A stretch of 64,000 bases of DNA from Neoasaia chiangmaiensis (GTDB taxonomy: Bacteria; Pseudomonadota; Alphaproteobacteria; Acetobacterales; Acetobacteraceae): positions 744,001 through 808,000 of the forward strand of contig NZ_CP014691.1 of assembly GCF_002005465.1 (NCBI RefSeq). Direction: 5' to 3'. This document shows, piece after piece, positions 8,827-16,912 of this stretch. The position numbers were made by a program, and so were the translations under genes. Position 1 is the stretch's first letter, and each line of letters opens with the position of its first letter. The notes under the pieces were generated by a model. It did not search any database, was not told the DNA's origin, and saw nothing but the letters and a program-made list of their open reading frames with translations.

Positions 8827-9363
8827 TCAATCCTGCTGCCGATCGCCCGATATCGAGACCCGATTCAGGCGATGATGAACCATGAGCATGGCGTCCCACA
8901 TCATGGCCGGAACTTCCCTTAATCGCCAATACCATGCGCGCCAGATTCGTCCGGAAGACGCCGGCGCAGCCTTGACGGCCACCGTCCTCCAGCCTGAAAG
9001 TCGCATCAACATCCGGCAACGTGGCAGATGATAGGCACTGCTGCAGATATACAGCGGCCCGAAATATCCGATCCCACGCAGGAACGCGCCGCAATAGCGC
9101 GCCGAATCGAAGGTATCGCGCGCCATCGGCTCCAGATCGATCCGATCGCGGCCGATTCCATCCCTGACCAGAAGATCGGCCATGATGGCGGCCTCGCTTG
9201 GGCCGGAGCGGCGCTGACGTCGCGCGATGCCGCCCGTCAGCAGAAAGCGTATGTCCGGGTCATGCCGCCCAAAATGCAGGGCCGCGGCAACACGTCGCCG
9301 CATGGCCTCGCTCGGTTGCCCATCGGGCAGCGGGGCCGCACCGAAAACGATCAGGTAATGCAA
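8827..9363 (-). CDS. YdcF/DUF218-family protein
   Basis: 178 residues from a TTG start. DUF218 features are IRFLLTGGIARRQ (the TGG turn), SEAAIMADLLVRDGI, the ARDTF region and YICSSAYHLPRCRMLMRL, which corresponds to the conserved T/S-x-x-YHxxR segment. This fold is linked to envelope polysaccharide metabolism (ElyC, SanA, YdcF) but its chemistry is mostly unknown. TTG is chosen because it lies 7 nt after the OpuAC stop with AGGG at -6 and keeps the first beta strand (LHYLIVFGA). Longer frames would run inside the upstream gene. There is no membrane anchor, unlike ElyC. Confidence 0.72.
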   Translation of the reverse strand: MHYLIVFGAAPLPDGQPSEAMRRRVAAALHFGRHDPDIRFLLTGGIARRQRRSGPSEAAIMADLLVRDGIGRDRIDLEPMARDTFDSARYCGAFLRGIGYFGPLYICSSAYHLPRCRMLMRLSGWRTVAVKAAPASSGRIWRAWYWRLREVPAMMWDAMLMVHHRLNRVSISGDRQQD

Positions 9364-9370
9364 GGCTGCC

Positions 9371-10090
9371 CTAGCGCGGCAACAGGCGTCCGCGCTGCCA
9401 GGCCTCGGCGGCCTCCTCCGGATCGACGTTCTCGACGCGGATGGCATAGTCGAGCGCACTCATGACCTTGTTGCCCAACATCATTTCCGACAATTCATCG
9501 ATCATGTCGGAATCCACGCATGCTGCCGTGGCATCCCGCACCAGCATCCGCGCTTCCATTTCCGCGCCGAGGCGATGCGCCGGATCGTTGACGACATGCA
9601 ACATATCCGTATGGAAAAGCGCGTGCGGCTGCGCAAGGACAACCAACGATGTTGCTCCGGCATCCAATCCGGCCACATGGTCGAAGATATCGTCATCGTC
9701 GACCACATCGACCGGGACTGCCTGCAAGGCGGGAAGGTTCGCCAACGCATCGCGAAGGCGCGCCACATTCGGCGGCGTTGTCACGATACGGGCGATTTCC
9801 TGTGCGCCAAGGGTCTCGATATCCCCCACTGGCTTCGTCGCCGCCCAGACATAGACCGGCAGATAAAGCTGGCCGATCTCGCGCATCCCCCGCGCCAGAT
9901 GTCTGTCACGTGGCATCCAGGCGGAGACCAGCAGGTCGATCTCACCTTCTGCCAACAGGTCCGGCAGTTCCTCCGGCGACGCATCGACGAAGGACACATC
10001 CATTTCATAGGCATCCAGCACCCGTGCCACGGCGCTCGCGCAACCGGCATGAAGGGTATCGCGCAGGTGCCCGAGCGTAATCGTGTTCAT
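9371..10090 (-). CDS. OpuAC-like glycine betaine/osmoprotectant-binding domain protein
   Basis: 239 residues resembling the OpuAC substrate-binding fold: ITLGHLRDTLHAGCASAVARVLDAY, LLAEGEIDLLVSAWMPRD, and a second lobe around VVLAQPHALFHTDM. Canonical members are periplasmic binding proteins of proline/betaine ABC importers. This one has no signal peptide and no ABC permease or ATPase beside it, so it may be a cytosolic sensor or may bind another ligand. It heads the unit with the YdcF-like, methyltransferase and DUF885 genes. Its Shine-Dalgarno lies in a hairpin (10101-10129). Confidence 0.65.
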   Translation of the reverse strand: MNTITLGHLRDTLHAGCASAVARVLDAYEMDVSFVDASPEELPDLLAEGEIDLLVSAWMPRDRHLARGMREIGQLYLPVYVWAATKPVGDIETLGAQEIARIVTTPPNVARLRDALANLPALQAVPVDVVDDDDIFDHVAGLDAGATSLVVLAQPHALFHTDMLHVVNDPAHRLGAEMEARMLVRDATAACVDSDMIDELSEMMLGNKVMSALDYAIRVENVDPEEAAEAWQRGRLLPR

Positions 10091-10100
10091 GAATGCGTTT

Positions 10101-10129
10101 CCCCTCGGATACCGGAATATGACGAGGGG
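10101..10129 (-). promoter_or_regulatory. Hairpin covering the Shine-Dalgarno of the OpuAC-like gene
   Basis: Perfect 7-bp arms CCCCTCG / CGAGGGG flank a 15-nt loop. On the minus strand the 3' arm contains the GAGGGG ribosome binding site, 10 nt before the ATG at 10090. Folding would hide the site. Structure seen; regulation inferred. Confidence 0.45.
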
Positions 10130-10133
10130 TTCA

Positions 10134-10181
10134 GACCATCCCCGCCGCCTTTTGGCAAGTGTCTAACACGGCGGGACGGTC
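10134..10181 (-). terminator. Possible stem-loop terminator after the M13 peptidase gene
   Basis: Imperfect arms GACCGTCCCGCC and GGCGGCGGGGATGGTC (minus strand) can pair with one mismatch and small bulges around a long loop, 10 nt after the peptidase stop. There is no T-run, so this is weak as an intrinsic terminator. Confidence 0.25.
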
Positions 10182-10190
10182 TTCGTTGAC

Positions 10191-12266
10191 TTACCAGATC
10201 TTCACACGCTGCTCGGGCGACAGATAAAGCTTCTGGCCGGGCTGCACATCGAATGCCTTGTACCAGGCATCGATATTGTGCATCGGCAGGTTGACGCGTG
10301 CCGCCGGCGATGAGTGCGGGTCGACGACAGCGTAGTTGCGCGCTGCATCATCCCGAACCTTCTCGCGCCAGTCCTGCGACCAGCCGAGGAACACGCGCTG
10401 ATCACCCGTCAGCCCGTGAACGACCGGCGCCGGCTTGCCGTGCAGGGACGCATGATACGCATCGAGACCCAGCGTCAGACCACCAAGATCGGCGATGTTC
10501 TCGCCCATCGTCAGCTTGCCATTCAGATGCACGCCCGGCAAAACCTCGAATGCATCGTATTGCTTGCCATAACGATCCGCCAGCGCCTGGAAGCGCGAGA
10601 CGTCCTCCTTCGTCCACCACTGATGCAGACGACCGTTTTCGTCGAACTGACGCCCTTCGTCATCGAAGGAATGCGTCATTTCATGGCCGATCACGCCGCC
10701 GATGGCACCGTAATTGACCGCGTCATCGCCCGTCGGGTCGAAGAAAGGCGGTTGCAGGATCGCGGCCGGGAAGACCACCTCGACCTGCGTCGGGTTGTTA
10801 TAGGCGTTGACGGTTTGCGGCGTCATCAGCCACTCGTCACGATCGACCTTGCGATCCAGGTGATGCAACTCGAACTGCCAGCGGAAAGCCGCCGCACGCT
10901 CGGCATTACCATACAGATCGCCCGGCTTGACGACGAGCGAGCCGTAATCGCGCCATTTCTTCGGATAGCCGACCAGGATTTCGAAATTGTTCAGCTTGCG
11001 CAGCGCCGCTTCGCGCGTTTTCGGCGCCATCCAGTCGACATGTTTCAGCCGCTCGGCGAAAGCCGCCTTGACCTCATGCGTCAGTTCCGTAATCCGGGCC
11101 TGCGCACTCGGCGGGAAATACTTGGCGACATAGATCTTGCCAATCGCAAAACCCATGGCATGGCTCGTGGCGCCAACAGCACGCTTCCAGCGCTCGGCCA
11201 GCTGTGGCTGACCTTCCAGTTCATGGTCGTTGAACTCGAAGGAAGCCTGAACGAACGCCTTGGTCAGGCTCGGCGCCGCGTTATCCGCGAGATGAAATGC
11301 CAGCCATGCTCGCAGCGTGTCATAATCGGTCGCACCGATGATTTTCGCCATGCCGGTAATCGCGCTCGGCTCACTGACGATCAGACGACGACCGCCGATA
11401 TTGCTGGCGGGAATACCGGCATTGACGAACATGACCGCCCAGTCAACGCCGGGCGCCGACTTCGCCAGGTCTGCAATGCGCATCGCATTGTAGGTCTTCA
11501 CCGGGTCACGACGATCCGCGCGCGCCCACTGCACTTTCGACATGTCGGTTTCCAGCGCCACGATCTTCGCGGCCTGTGCCGTGGCATCCGGCCACCCGAT
11601 CATGCCGAGCATCTTCGCGATATAGGCCTGATAGGCCGCGCGCTTCTTGGCGAAATCCGGCTTCAGGTAATAGTCGCGATCCGGCAGTCCAAGACCACCC
11701 TGATCCATCATCAACGCGTTCTGCGTGGGATCCTTCGGATCGGCATCGATACCAAGACCGAATGGATTGAACTGGAAGGAGCCCTGCGCCTGCCCGAGAA
11801 GTTTGGCGAGAGAAATCGGATCCTTCACGCCCTTTACGGCATCCAGATCCGCCTGCAGCGGTGCTACGCCACGCTTCTCGGCAGCGTCCTCGTCCAGGAA
11901 CGTCGCGTAATAGACGCCAAGCTTCTGCTCCGTCGTCTTTGGATCGGCGACAGGATTGCGACCGGCTTCGCGAAGGATCCCCTGAACGCGCTCGCGCGCC
12001 ACGTCGGCCAGAATGGAAAACGGCCCGAAAACCGATTTATCGGGCGGAATAACGATATTGTCGACATACGTGCCGTTGGAATAACGGAAGAAGTCGTCGC
12101 CAGGCTTCACCTTGGTGTCCATGCCCGCCGCATCGAAACCCCACCCTGCCGGATACGGCTTTGCCGCATCTGCGGAGGCTGCCGGGGCGGGCGCCGCGTT
12201 GGCCGATGCCAGACCGATCAATCCAAGAGCACTGGCAGCGCCCAGAAGCCGTTTATGGAAACTCAT
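10191..12266 (-). CDS. M13 family (neprilysin/PepO-like) zinc metallopeptidase, secreted
   Basis: 691 residues. Signal peptide at 1-23 (MSFHKRLLGAASALGLIGLA, then SANA), so periplasmic. The zinc site is GHEMTHSFDDEG, with the third ligand in GENIADLGGL; NAYYNPTQ-type substrate-binding sequence appears as VNAYNNPTQVEVVFPA, and the C-terminal VRVNLPMHN-like segment is present as ARVNLPMHNIDAWY. Length fits M13. It cleaves oligopeptides. The ATG at 12266 is preferred over the TTG/GTG-type extension upstream because it starts the signal peptide. Confidence 0.93.
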   Translation of the reverse strand: MSFHKRLLGAASALGLIGLASANAAPAPAASADAAKPYPAGWGFDAAGMDTKVKPGDDFFRYSNGTYVDNIVIPPDKSVFGPFSILADVARERVQGILREAGRNPVADPKTTEQKLGVYYATFLDEDAAEKRGVAPLQADLDAVKGVKDPISLAKLLGQAQGSFQFNPFGLGIDADPKDPTQNALMMDQGGLGLPDRDYYLKPDFAKKRAAYQAYIAKMLGMIGWPDATAQAAKIVALETDMSKVQWARADRRDPVKTYNAMRIADLAKSAPGVDWAVMFVNAGIPASNIGGRRLIVSEPSAITGMAKIIGATDYDTLRAWLAFHLADNAAPSLTKAFVQASFEFNDHELEGQPQLAERWKRAVGATSHAMGFAIGKIYVAKYFPPSAQARITELTHEVKAAFAERLKHVDWMAPKTREAALRKLNNFEILVGYPKKWRDYGSLVVKPGDLYGNAERAAAFRWQFELHHLDRKVDRDEWLMTPQTVNAYNNPTQVEVVFPAAILQPPFFDPTGDDAVNYGAIGGVIGHEMTHSFDDEGRQFDENGRLHQWWTKEDVSRFQALADRYGKQYDAFEVLPGVHLNGKLTMGENIADLGGLTLGLDAYHASLHGKPAPVVHGLTGDQRVFLGWSQDWREKVRDDAARNYAVVDPHSSPAARVNLPMHNIDAWYKAFDVQPGQKLYLSPEQRVKIW

Positions 12267-12382
12267 CACGTGCAACAGATCCCCTATCGTTATCCTGCCC
12301 GGCAAACCGGACCGTTGCGATAAGCATACAGTCTTGGCGCCAATTGGACAGACGTAAGACGGGAATTTGTTACCGGTTCGTT

Positions 12383-13015
12383 TCAGCGGTGATGGTGGCC
12401 TTGTGTCGCACGGAGAACCGGTGCTGCTGCCGTTGCCATGACATCGAAGTCGAACACGACAACCTTTTCGAGATAAGGCGTCGCAAATTCCTTGAACGCC
12501 TCGTGCGCCGGATCGAAAAACGCCGGATCGGTCACCACGGGCCTGCCAACATAGAAGTTGCGGTCACCTTCCGAGCGGAAGGTGACGAGGAAAGCCTGCT
12601 GCAGGCCATCATCTGCCCCTTCACCGCTATTCTGCATGCCCGTCTCGATCGAGACGACGGGATGCGTGCCATCCGGCCGTCGCGAGTCCTGTACCAGATG
12701 GAGGAAGCGTGCGGTTATCTCGGCTCGCTGCGCCACCGAAGCGTCCGATTTATACCGGAACATGACGATATGACGGACCGTGCCCACATGCCAATCCGGG
12801 GCCGTGAACTGCGCCAACCCGACCTGTGCCGCCAACTGTTGAAACGCCGTCGTGGAGGATGCCACGATCGGCATCACGCCAACAGGTCCGGACGACGCAA
12901 TCGGCAGGGAATAAGGGTCGGCCTTCGCCATCGACGTCATTCCCATGCAAAGACCGAGCACCATGACACCATAGGCGCACCGCTGCGCCACCTTATGAGA
13001 ATTCCGCAACAGCAT
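12383..13015 (-). CDS. Secreted Dabb (stress-responsive alpha/beta barrel) domain protein
   Basis: 210 residues. Signal peptide ends near MAKA-DP at about residue 33. The C-terminal half carries the Dabb pattern: VRHIVMFRYKSDA, a central helix, FLVTFRSEGDRNFYV and FKEFATPYLEKVVVFDFDV. Dabb domains are ferredoxin-like dimeric barrels; some are plant stress proteins or polyketide cyclases, most bacterial ones are uncharacterised. The start has GGGAG 8 nt upstream. It stands alone between the M13 peptidase and the diiron protein. Confidence 0.8.
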   Translation of the reverse strand: MLLRNSHKVAQRCAYGVMVLGLCMGMTSMAKADPYSLPIASSGPVGVMPIVASSTTAFQQLAAQVGLAQFTAPDWHVGTVRHIVMFRYKSDASVAQRAEITARFLHLVQDSRRPDGTHPVVSIETGMQNSGEGADDGLQQAFLVTFRSEGDRNFYVGRPVVTDPAFFDPAHEAFKEFATPYLEKVVVFDFDVMATAAAPVLRATQGHHHR

Positions 13016-13110
13016 GATCACACTCCCAAACCCAACAGCCACACGGCGATCCTAGCGCAAGACGATACCACGCAAGCCTAAATTCCCGGTCAGACAACGT
13101 GACCCGTGCG

Positions 13111-13932
13111 TTACGTGGCAGCGATCTTTCTGAACCGCTGCGCACGCATGCGGATAAGACGATACATGCCGCTCGCGACCAGGTTTTGCAGTCTGGAGTG
13201 CGGCGTGAAACCGATTGTCTTGAAGATCATGCTGGTGACGCGGTTGACGTGCCGGGGCTGATAGAAACCCATCGCGCGCGACATATACGCCGCAATGCAT
13301 CGCTTGTGGTCATACGCCAGTCCGGGCGGCTCGTTCGTCGTATGATACGCGGAGGCGAGTTCGTCGTCTTCGCTTTCCGTCACGCGGCCCAGCGCGATCC
13401 GCGTCCTGGCCCAGACCCCAAGCTTCTCCCGGGCCAGATAGCGGTGCATATGGTCATAGAAAAGCTTGAAATGCCGATATTCGTCAGCGGCGATCTGCTT
13501 GCAGATGGCCTTGAGCAACGGCTCCTCCGTTGCATCCGCCAACGCCGTGTAGAAGGACGAGGTGCCCGTCTCGACCATGCAGCGCGCGATCAGTTCACCC
13601 GTTCGTGAACCGCGAATGGACGCATCGACATTTTGATCGATGTGGTAACTGGCCCGATACCGGTCGAACGCACTCATGTAATCCCAGGTGGGATCGGCCA
13701 GCATCGCCCATTTGCCGAGCGCGTCGCCATGCTGCACTTCCTCGACAGCCCAGTTGTCCGCCGCAGCCCGAAAATCCGGATCGCCGACGAAAACGTTGCC
13801 AAGATAGACCGCATAGTCCAGCCCGTTGCGCTCCACGACAGAGGCCGCCTTGACCAGTGGCACGATATCCGGGTCGACCTTCGACGCGTCGAACGCATCC
13901 CAGTCCATCTGCTCGATACGCCAGTGTTTCAT
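13111..13932 (-). CDS. Diiron ferritin-like protein, acyl-ACP desaturase type
   Basis: 273 residues, all helical in character. It shows two diiron E-E-x-x-H type motifs: EEVQHGD and, after a long spacer, DEYRHFKLF. This is the pattern of soluble stearoyl-ACP desaturases (EENRHG and DEKRHE). An additional helix TGTSSFYTALADATEEP supplies possible carboxylates. It may desaturate or otherwise oxidise acyl-ACP, but the substrate is unproven and other ferritin-like oxidases are possible. It is divergent from bioB across 129 bp. Start ATG 13932 is chosen since the upstream extension has no family character. Confidence 0.72.
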   Translation of the reverse strand: MKHWRIEQMDWDAFDASKVDPDIVPLVKAASVVERNGLDYAVYLGNVFVGDPDFRAAADNWAVEEVQHGDALGKWAMLADPTWDYMSAFDRYRASYHIDQNVDASIRGSRTGELIARCMVETGTSSFYTALADATEEPLLKAICKQIAADEYRHFKLFYDHMHRYLAREKLGVWARTRIALGRVTESEDDELASAYHTTNEPPGLAYDHKRCIAAYMSRAMGFYQPRHVNRVTSMIFKTIGFTPHSRLQNLVASGMYRLIRMRAQRFRKIAAT

Positions 13933-14061
13933 AGGTGCCTGATGCCACGATCCACCGCTTTTGGATAGCTTCTTGCGCACCGGACGTGACAAAGACCCAC
14001 GCATTGTGGCATCGCTGCCCGTCTTCATTTTCCGCCGCGCTGCCCGAACGGAGCCGACCGC

Positions 14062-15075
14062 ATGTCCGATACCCTGATCCGTCCCGCCTTCGCCGCCGCC
14101 ACCGCGCAAGCCCCATGGCATCCGGAATTACGGCACGACTGGACGCGCGATGAAGTCGCCGCGATCATCGACCTCCCCTTCCCGGAACTGATCTTCCGCG
14201 CCCAGACGGCGCACCGGGCCTATTTCGATCCGACCCGCGTCCAGATCTCCACCCTGTTGTCCATCAAGACCGGTGGCTGCCCGGAAGACTGCGCCTATTG
14301 CCCGCAGAGCGCCAGGCACGAGCAAAGCGTGAAGGCCGACAAGCTGATGGCCGTCGAAAATGTCTTGCGCGAAGCCCGCGCCGCCAAGGCCGCCGGTGCC
14401 GGGCGCTTCTGCATGGGCGCCGCATGGCGTTCACCGAAGGAACGCGATCTCGATACCGTCTGCGCCATGGTCGAGGGCGTCAAGGCGCTCGGCATGGAAA
14501 CCTGCGTAACGCTCGGCATGCTTGACGCCGGGCAAAGCCAACGCCTGCGTGACGCGGGGCTCGACTATTACAATCATAACCTCGACACCTCGCCCGAATA
14601 TTACGACAAGATCATCACGACCCGCACCTATCAGGAGCGGCTGGACACACTGGAAAACGTGCGCAGCGCCGGCATCAACGTCTGCTGCGGCGGCATTGTC
14701 GGCATGGGCGAGGACGAGAACGACCGCGCCGGACTGATCGCCACCCTGGCTTCACTCCCGCAACATCCCGAAAGCGTGCCGATCAACCTGCTGGTGCGCG
14801 TTGCGGGCACGCCGCTTGCCGATGCGGAAGCGGTCGATCCCATCACCTTCGTGCGGATCATCGCCGCGGCCCGCATCACGATGCCCGCCAGCCACGTCCG
14901 TCTGGCCGCAGGACGCGAACTGATGAGCGACGAAGCCCATGCCCTCGCCTTCCTCGCCGGCGCGAATTCGATCTTCTGCGGCGACAAGCTGCTCACCACG
15001 CCCAACCCGGCAGAGCATCGGGACCGCAAGCTGCTCTCCAGCCTCGGCATGCAGCCGATGACGGCCACACATTAA
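14062..15075 (+). CDS. bioB: Biotin synthase
   Basis: 337 residues. A radical-SAM enzyme that inserts sulfur into dethiobiotin. The radical-SAM cluster motif is C-x3-C-x2-C in [26 protein letters not shown], the [2Fe-2S] ligand region ([11 protein letters not shown]) and the C-terminal [11 protein letters not shown] are all typical. GGAG lies 8 nt before the ATG. No other bio gene (bioA, D, F, C, H) is in the window. It is followed by a shared terminator that its stop codon nearly touches. Confidence 0.97.
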   Translation: MSDTLIRPAFAAATAQAPWHPELRHDWTRDEVAAIIDLPFPELIFRAQTAHRAYFDPTRVQISTLLSIKTGGCPEDCAYCPQSARHEQSVKADKLMAVENVLREARAAKAAGAGRFCMGAAWRSPKERDLDTVCAMVEGVKALGMETCVTLGMLDAGQSQRLRDAGLDYYNHNLDTSPEYYDKIITTRTYQERLDTLENVRSAGINVCCGGIVGMGEDENDRAGLIATLASLPQHPESVPINLLVRVAGTPLADAEAVDPITFVRIIAAARITMPASHVRLAAGRELMSDEAHALAFLAGANSIFCGDKLLTTPNPAEHRDRKLLSSLGMQPMTATH

Positions 15076-15110
15076 AAAAACGCCTGCCCGGATCCCGGTC
15101 CGGGCAGGCG
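15074..15110 (-). terminator. Intrinsic terminator of the SDR gene, shared with bioB
   Basis: A 12-bp perfect stem CGCCTGCCCGGA / TCCGGGCAGGCG (15081-15110) with a 6-nt loop. On the minus strand it is followed by seven T. It lies 28 nt after the SDR stop and directly after the bioB TAA, so it may also slow plus-strand transcription. Confidence 0.85.
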
Positions 15111-15137
15111 TATCCGGTCATCCGCCGGAAGATACGT

Positions 15138-15884
15138 TTACATACCGCCGGAAGCGGCGATGGTCTCGCCGGTGACCCAATAGGAATCATCGGAGGCCAG
15201 GAAAACGGCAACCTTGGCAATATCGTCCGGTTTCCCGACCCGACCGAGCGGTGTCTGCCGCTTGAATGTCTCGACCATGTCACTTTCGAGAACGCCCAGC
15301 GCCTCGACGCCTTCCGTTGCCACCAGGCCGGGATTGATCGAATTCACGCGAATATTGCGACCGCCCAGTTCCTTGGCAAGCACGCGCGTAATACCGTCCA
15401 CGGCATATTTCGTTGCGGTATAAACGACGTTGCCGGCCATATTCAGACGGCTGGCGACCGAACCGATATTGATGATATTGCCGCCCTGCGGGCCGAACTG
15501 CGCAGCCGCGGCCCTGGACACGAGCAACAGCCCCAGAACGTTGATATCGAAATGTCGATGGAAGCTTTCCGGCGTCACGTCCTCGAGGGGGGCCATCGCA
15601 TAGACGCCCGCGTTGTTGACGACGATATCGATCGTCCCGAACGCTTCCTTGCCTGCCGCGAATAACGCCGCAACATCCGCCTCGACCGCGACATTGCCAC
15701 CGGCGGCCACCGCCTTGCCGCCGGCCGCCGCGATCTCGGACACGACTTTCTCCGCACCTTCGCGACTGCTCGCATAATTCACGACGACCGAGGCACCCTC
15801 GCTTGCAAGCGCCTTGGCGATCTGCGCGCCGATACCCTTGGATGCGCCGGTGACCAGCGCGACCTTACCTGTCAGTTTGCCCAT
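15138..15884 (-). CDS. SDR family NAD(P)-dependent oxidoreductase
   Basis: 248 residues, classical short-chain dehydrogenase. Cofactor motif TGASKGIG at about 13-20, NNAG strand motif, and the catalytic Ser / Y-x3-K in the stretch from GSVASR to VYTATKYA. The C-terminal VFLASDDSYWVTGE is typical of the FabG-like group often labelled glucose 1-dehydrogenase. The natural substrate is unknown. It lies downstream of an ArsR-type regulator with a palindrome overlapping its own leader, so it is probably that regulator's target. GGAG lies 8 nt before the ATG. Confidence 0.88.
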   Translation of the reverse strand: MGKLTGKVALVTGASKGIGAQIAKALASEGASVVVNYASSREGAEKVVSEIAAAGGKAVAAGGNVAVEADVAALFAAGKEAFGTIDIVVNNAGVYAMAPLEDVTPESFHRHFDINVLGLLLVSRAAAAQFGPQGGNIINIGSVASRLNMAGNVVYTATKYAVDGITRVLAKELGGRNIRVNSINPGLVATEGVEALGVLESDMVETFKRQTPLGRVGKPDDIAKVAVFLASDDSYWVTGETIAASGGM

Positions 15885-15900
15885 GATATAGCTCCGTCAT

Positions 15901-15916
15901 TTAGACAGATATCTAA
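15901..15916. promoter_or_regulatory. Palindromic candidate operator for the ArsR-type repressor
   Basis: TTAGACAGATATCTAA has 5-bp inverted arms TTAGA / TCTAA with a 6-nt spacer and lies 17-32 nt before the SDR start. The position between regulator and SDR suggests a separately controlled SDR promoter. Palindrome seen; binding inferred. Confidence 0.45.
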
Positions 15917-15938
15917 CTGTGTGGACCGACCCTTCGTT

Positions 15939-16247
15939 TCAAGGAGGAGGGCTCAACATTTCCTTCATTCGGTCGCAATAAGCGTCGACAACGTCATCGC
16001 ACAAACGAAGATGTGCGAATTTTCCCTCGCGCCGGATCGCGATCAGGCCAGCATTCTCAAGCTCTTTCATGTGATGGGAAATTGTCGCCGCACTCACCTT
16101 CCCCAGATCCGGCAACTGGCAGCAGGGCATCTCCCCTCCCGCCCGGGCAATCGACGTCAGGATGCCGACACGACGTGCATCAGCCAGCGCTTTCGTGATC
16201 GCCAGAACACCGTCGGGGGCCAATTCGTTCTTTCGCTTATCCATCAT
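15939..16247 (-). CDS. ArsR-type winged-helix transcriptional regulator
   Basis: 102 residues. The helix-turn-helix reads KVSAATISHHMKELENAGLI, followed by the wing GKFAHLRL. Before the recognition helix is GEMPCCQLPDL, which aligns with the metal site ELCVCDLC of ArsR. One ArsR cysteine position is kept and another Cys is added next to it, so metal or thiol/redox sensing is possible but unproven. It precedes the SDR gene by 54 nt on the same strand and most likely represses it. Confidence 0.85.
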   Translation of the reverse strand: MMDKRKNELAPDGVLAITKALADARRVGILTSIARAGGEMPCCQLPDLGKVSAATISHHMKELENAGLIAIRREGKFAHLRLCDDVVDAYCDRMKEMLSPPP

Positions 16248-16297
16248 GCTTCATATAGCGACCGGGTACCGGGAACGACAGGTACTGCCGCCAAATG

Positions 16298-16325
16298 AAA
16301 AAAAACCGCTGCCCGAAGGCAGCGG
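16298..16325 (-). terminator. Intrinsic terminator of the PRC-barrel gene
   Basis: An 8-bp perfect stem CCGCTGCC / GGCAGCGG with a 4-nt loop (16306-16325). On the minus strand it is followed by eight T, 50 nt after the PRC-barrel stop and upstream of the ArsR-type gene. Confidence 0.85.
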
Positions 16326-16375
16326 CGCAGCACAAGATTATCGATGTGGTGAAATATAATACGCCGGTCGATGCA

Positions 16376-16759
16376 TCAGCGCATTATCGTCCCCGCGTGC
16401 GCATAGTAATCGTCAACAGAATGACCATAAATCTGATCATCCCAGTTCGGCGCCGTGTCAGAACCGTAGTTCGGCGCGTCACGCAACTGATCAGCGGTCA
16501 GATCGACAACATAGCCACTCCGTCCCGGATCGTAATGCAGCGTTTTCCACGGCAGGGGATGATAGCGATCACCGATACCAAGAAAGCCGCCGAAACTCAT
16601 GACAGCATAGGCTACGTGGCCGGATTGCTTGTCGACCATGAAATTCTTGACGGTGCCGAGATGCTCGCCAGAGCGAGAATAAACGGCTGTGCCTTCCACC
16701 CGGTCGGACGCGATCAGATCGTGAGTCTCGTTCGACAGGTCTTGCATTGTCTGCGACAT
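16376..16759 (-). CDS. PRC-barrel domain protein
   Basis: 127 residues. PRC-barrel features: DLIASDRVEGTAVYSRSGEHLGTV, VDKQSGHVAYAVMSFGGFLGIGDRYHPLPW, and a Tyr-rich acidic tail. The domain occurs in photosynthetic reaction centre H subunits and RimM; stand-alone alphaproteobacterial members like this are abundant stress-associated cytoplasmic proteins of unknown role. It is monocistronic, with its own terminator. Confidence 0.88.
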   Translation of the reverse strand: MSQTMQDLSNETHDLIASDRVEGTAVYSRSGEHLGTVKNFMVDKQSGHVAYAVMSFGGFLGIGDRYHPLPWKTLHYDPGRSGYVVDLTADQLRDAPNYGSDTAPNWDDQIYGHSVDDYYAHAGTIMR

Positions 16760-16870
16760 GATGACCTCTGCTTTCTCGTGGCTGCTGTACTAAGCGTGGG
16801 CATGCCACCAGTCGCGAACAAGTCGAGGCGGAAAATTTAATCCGCATTACTGGTGAGATATCATGTCACC

Positions 16871-16899
16871 GGCATGTCGAAAATTATCTTCGACATGCC
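16871..16899. terminator. Perfect stem-loop between the TonB receptor and PRC-barrel genes
   Basis: 11-bp perfect arms GGCATGTCGAA / TTCGACATGCC with a 7-nt loop, 14 nt after the receptor stop (minus strand). There is no T-run on the minus strand, so it may be a Rho-associated or mRNA-protecting hairpin rather than a true intrinsic terminator. Confidence 0.5.
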
Positions 16900-16912
16900 A
16901 CGTCTTTTCCGG

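Noticed and set aside
10314-12323. 669-residue plus-strand open frame
   Set aside because: It is antisense to the M13 peptidase gene, has no domain or signal features, and reflects high-GC codon bias; the minus-strand product is a complete family member.
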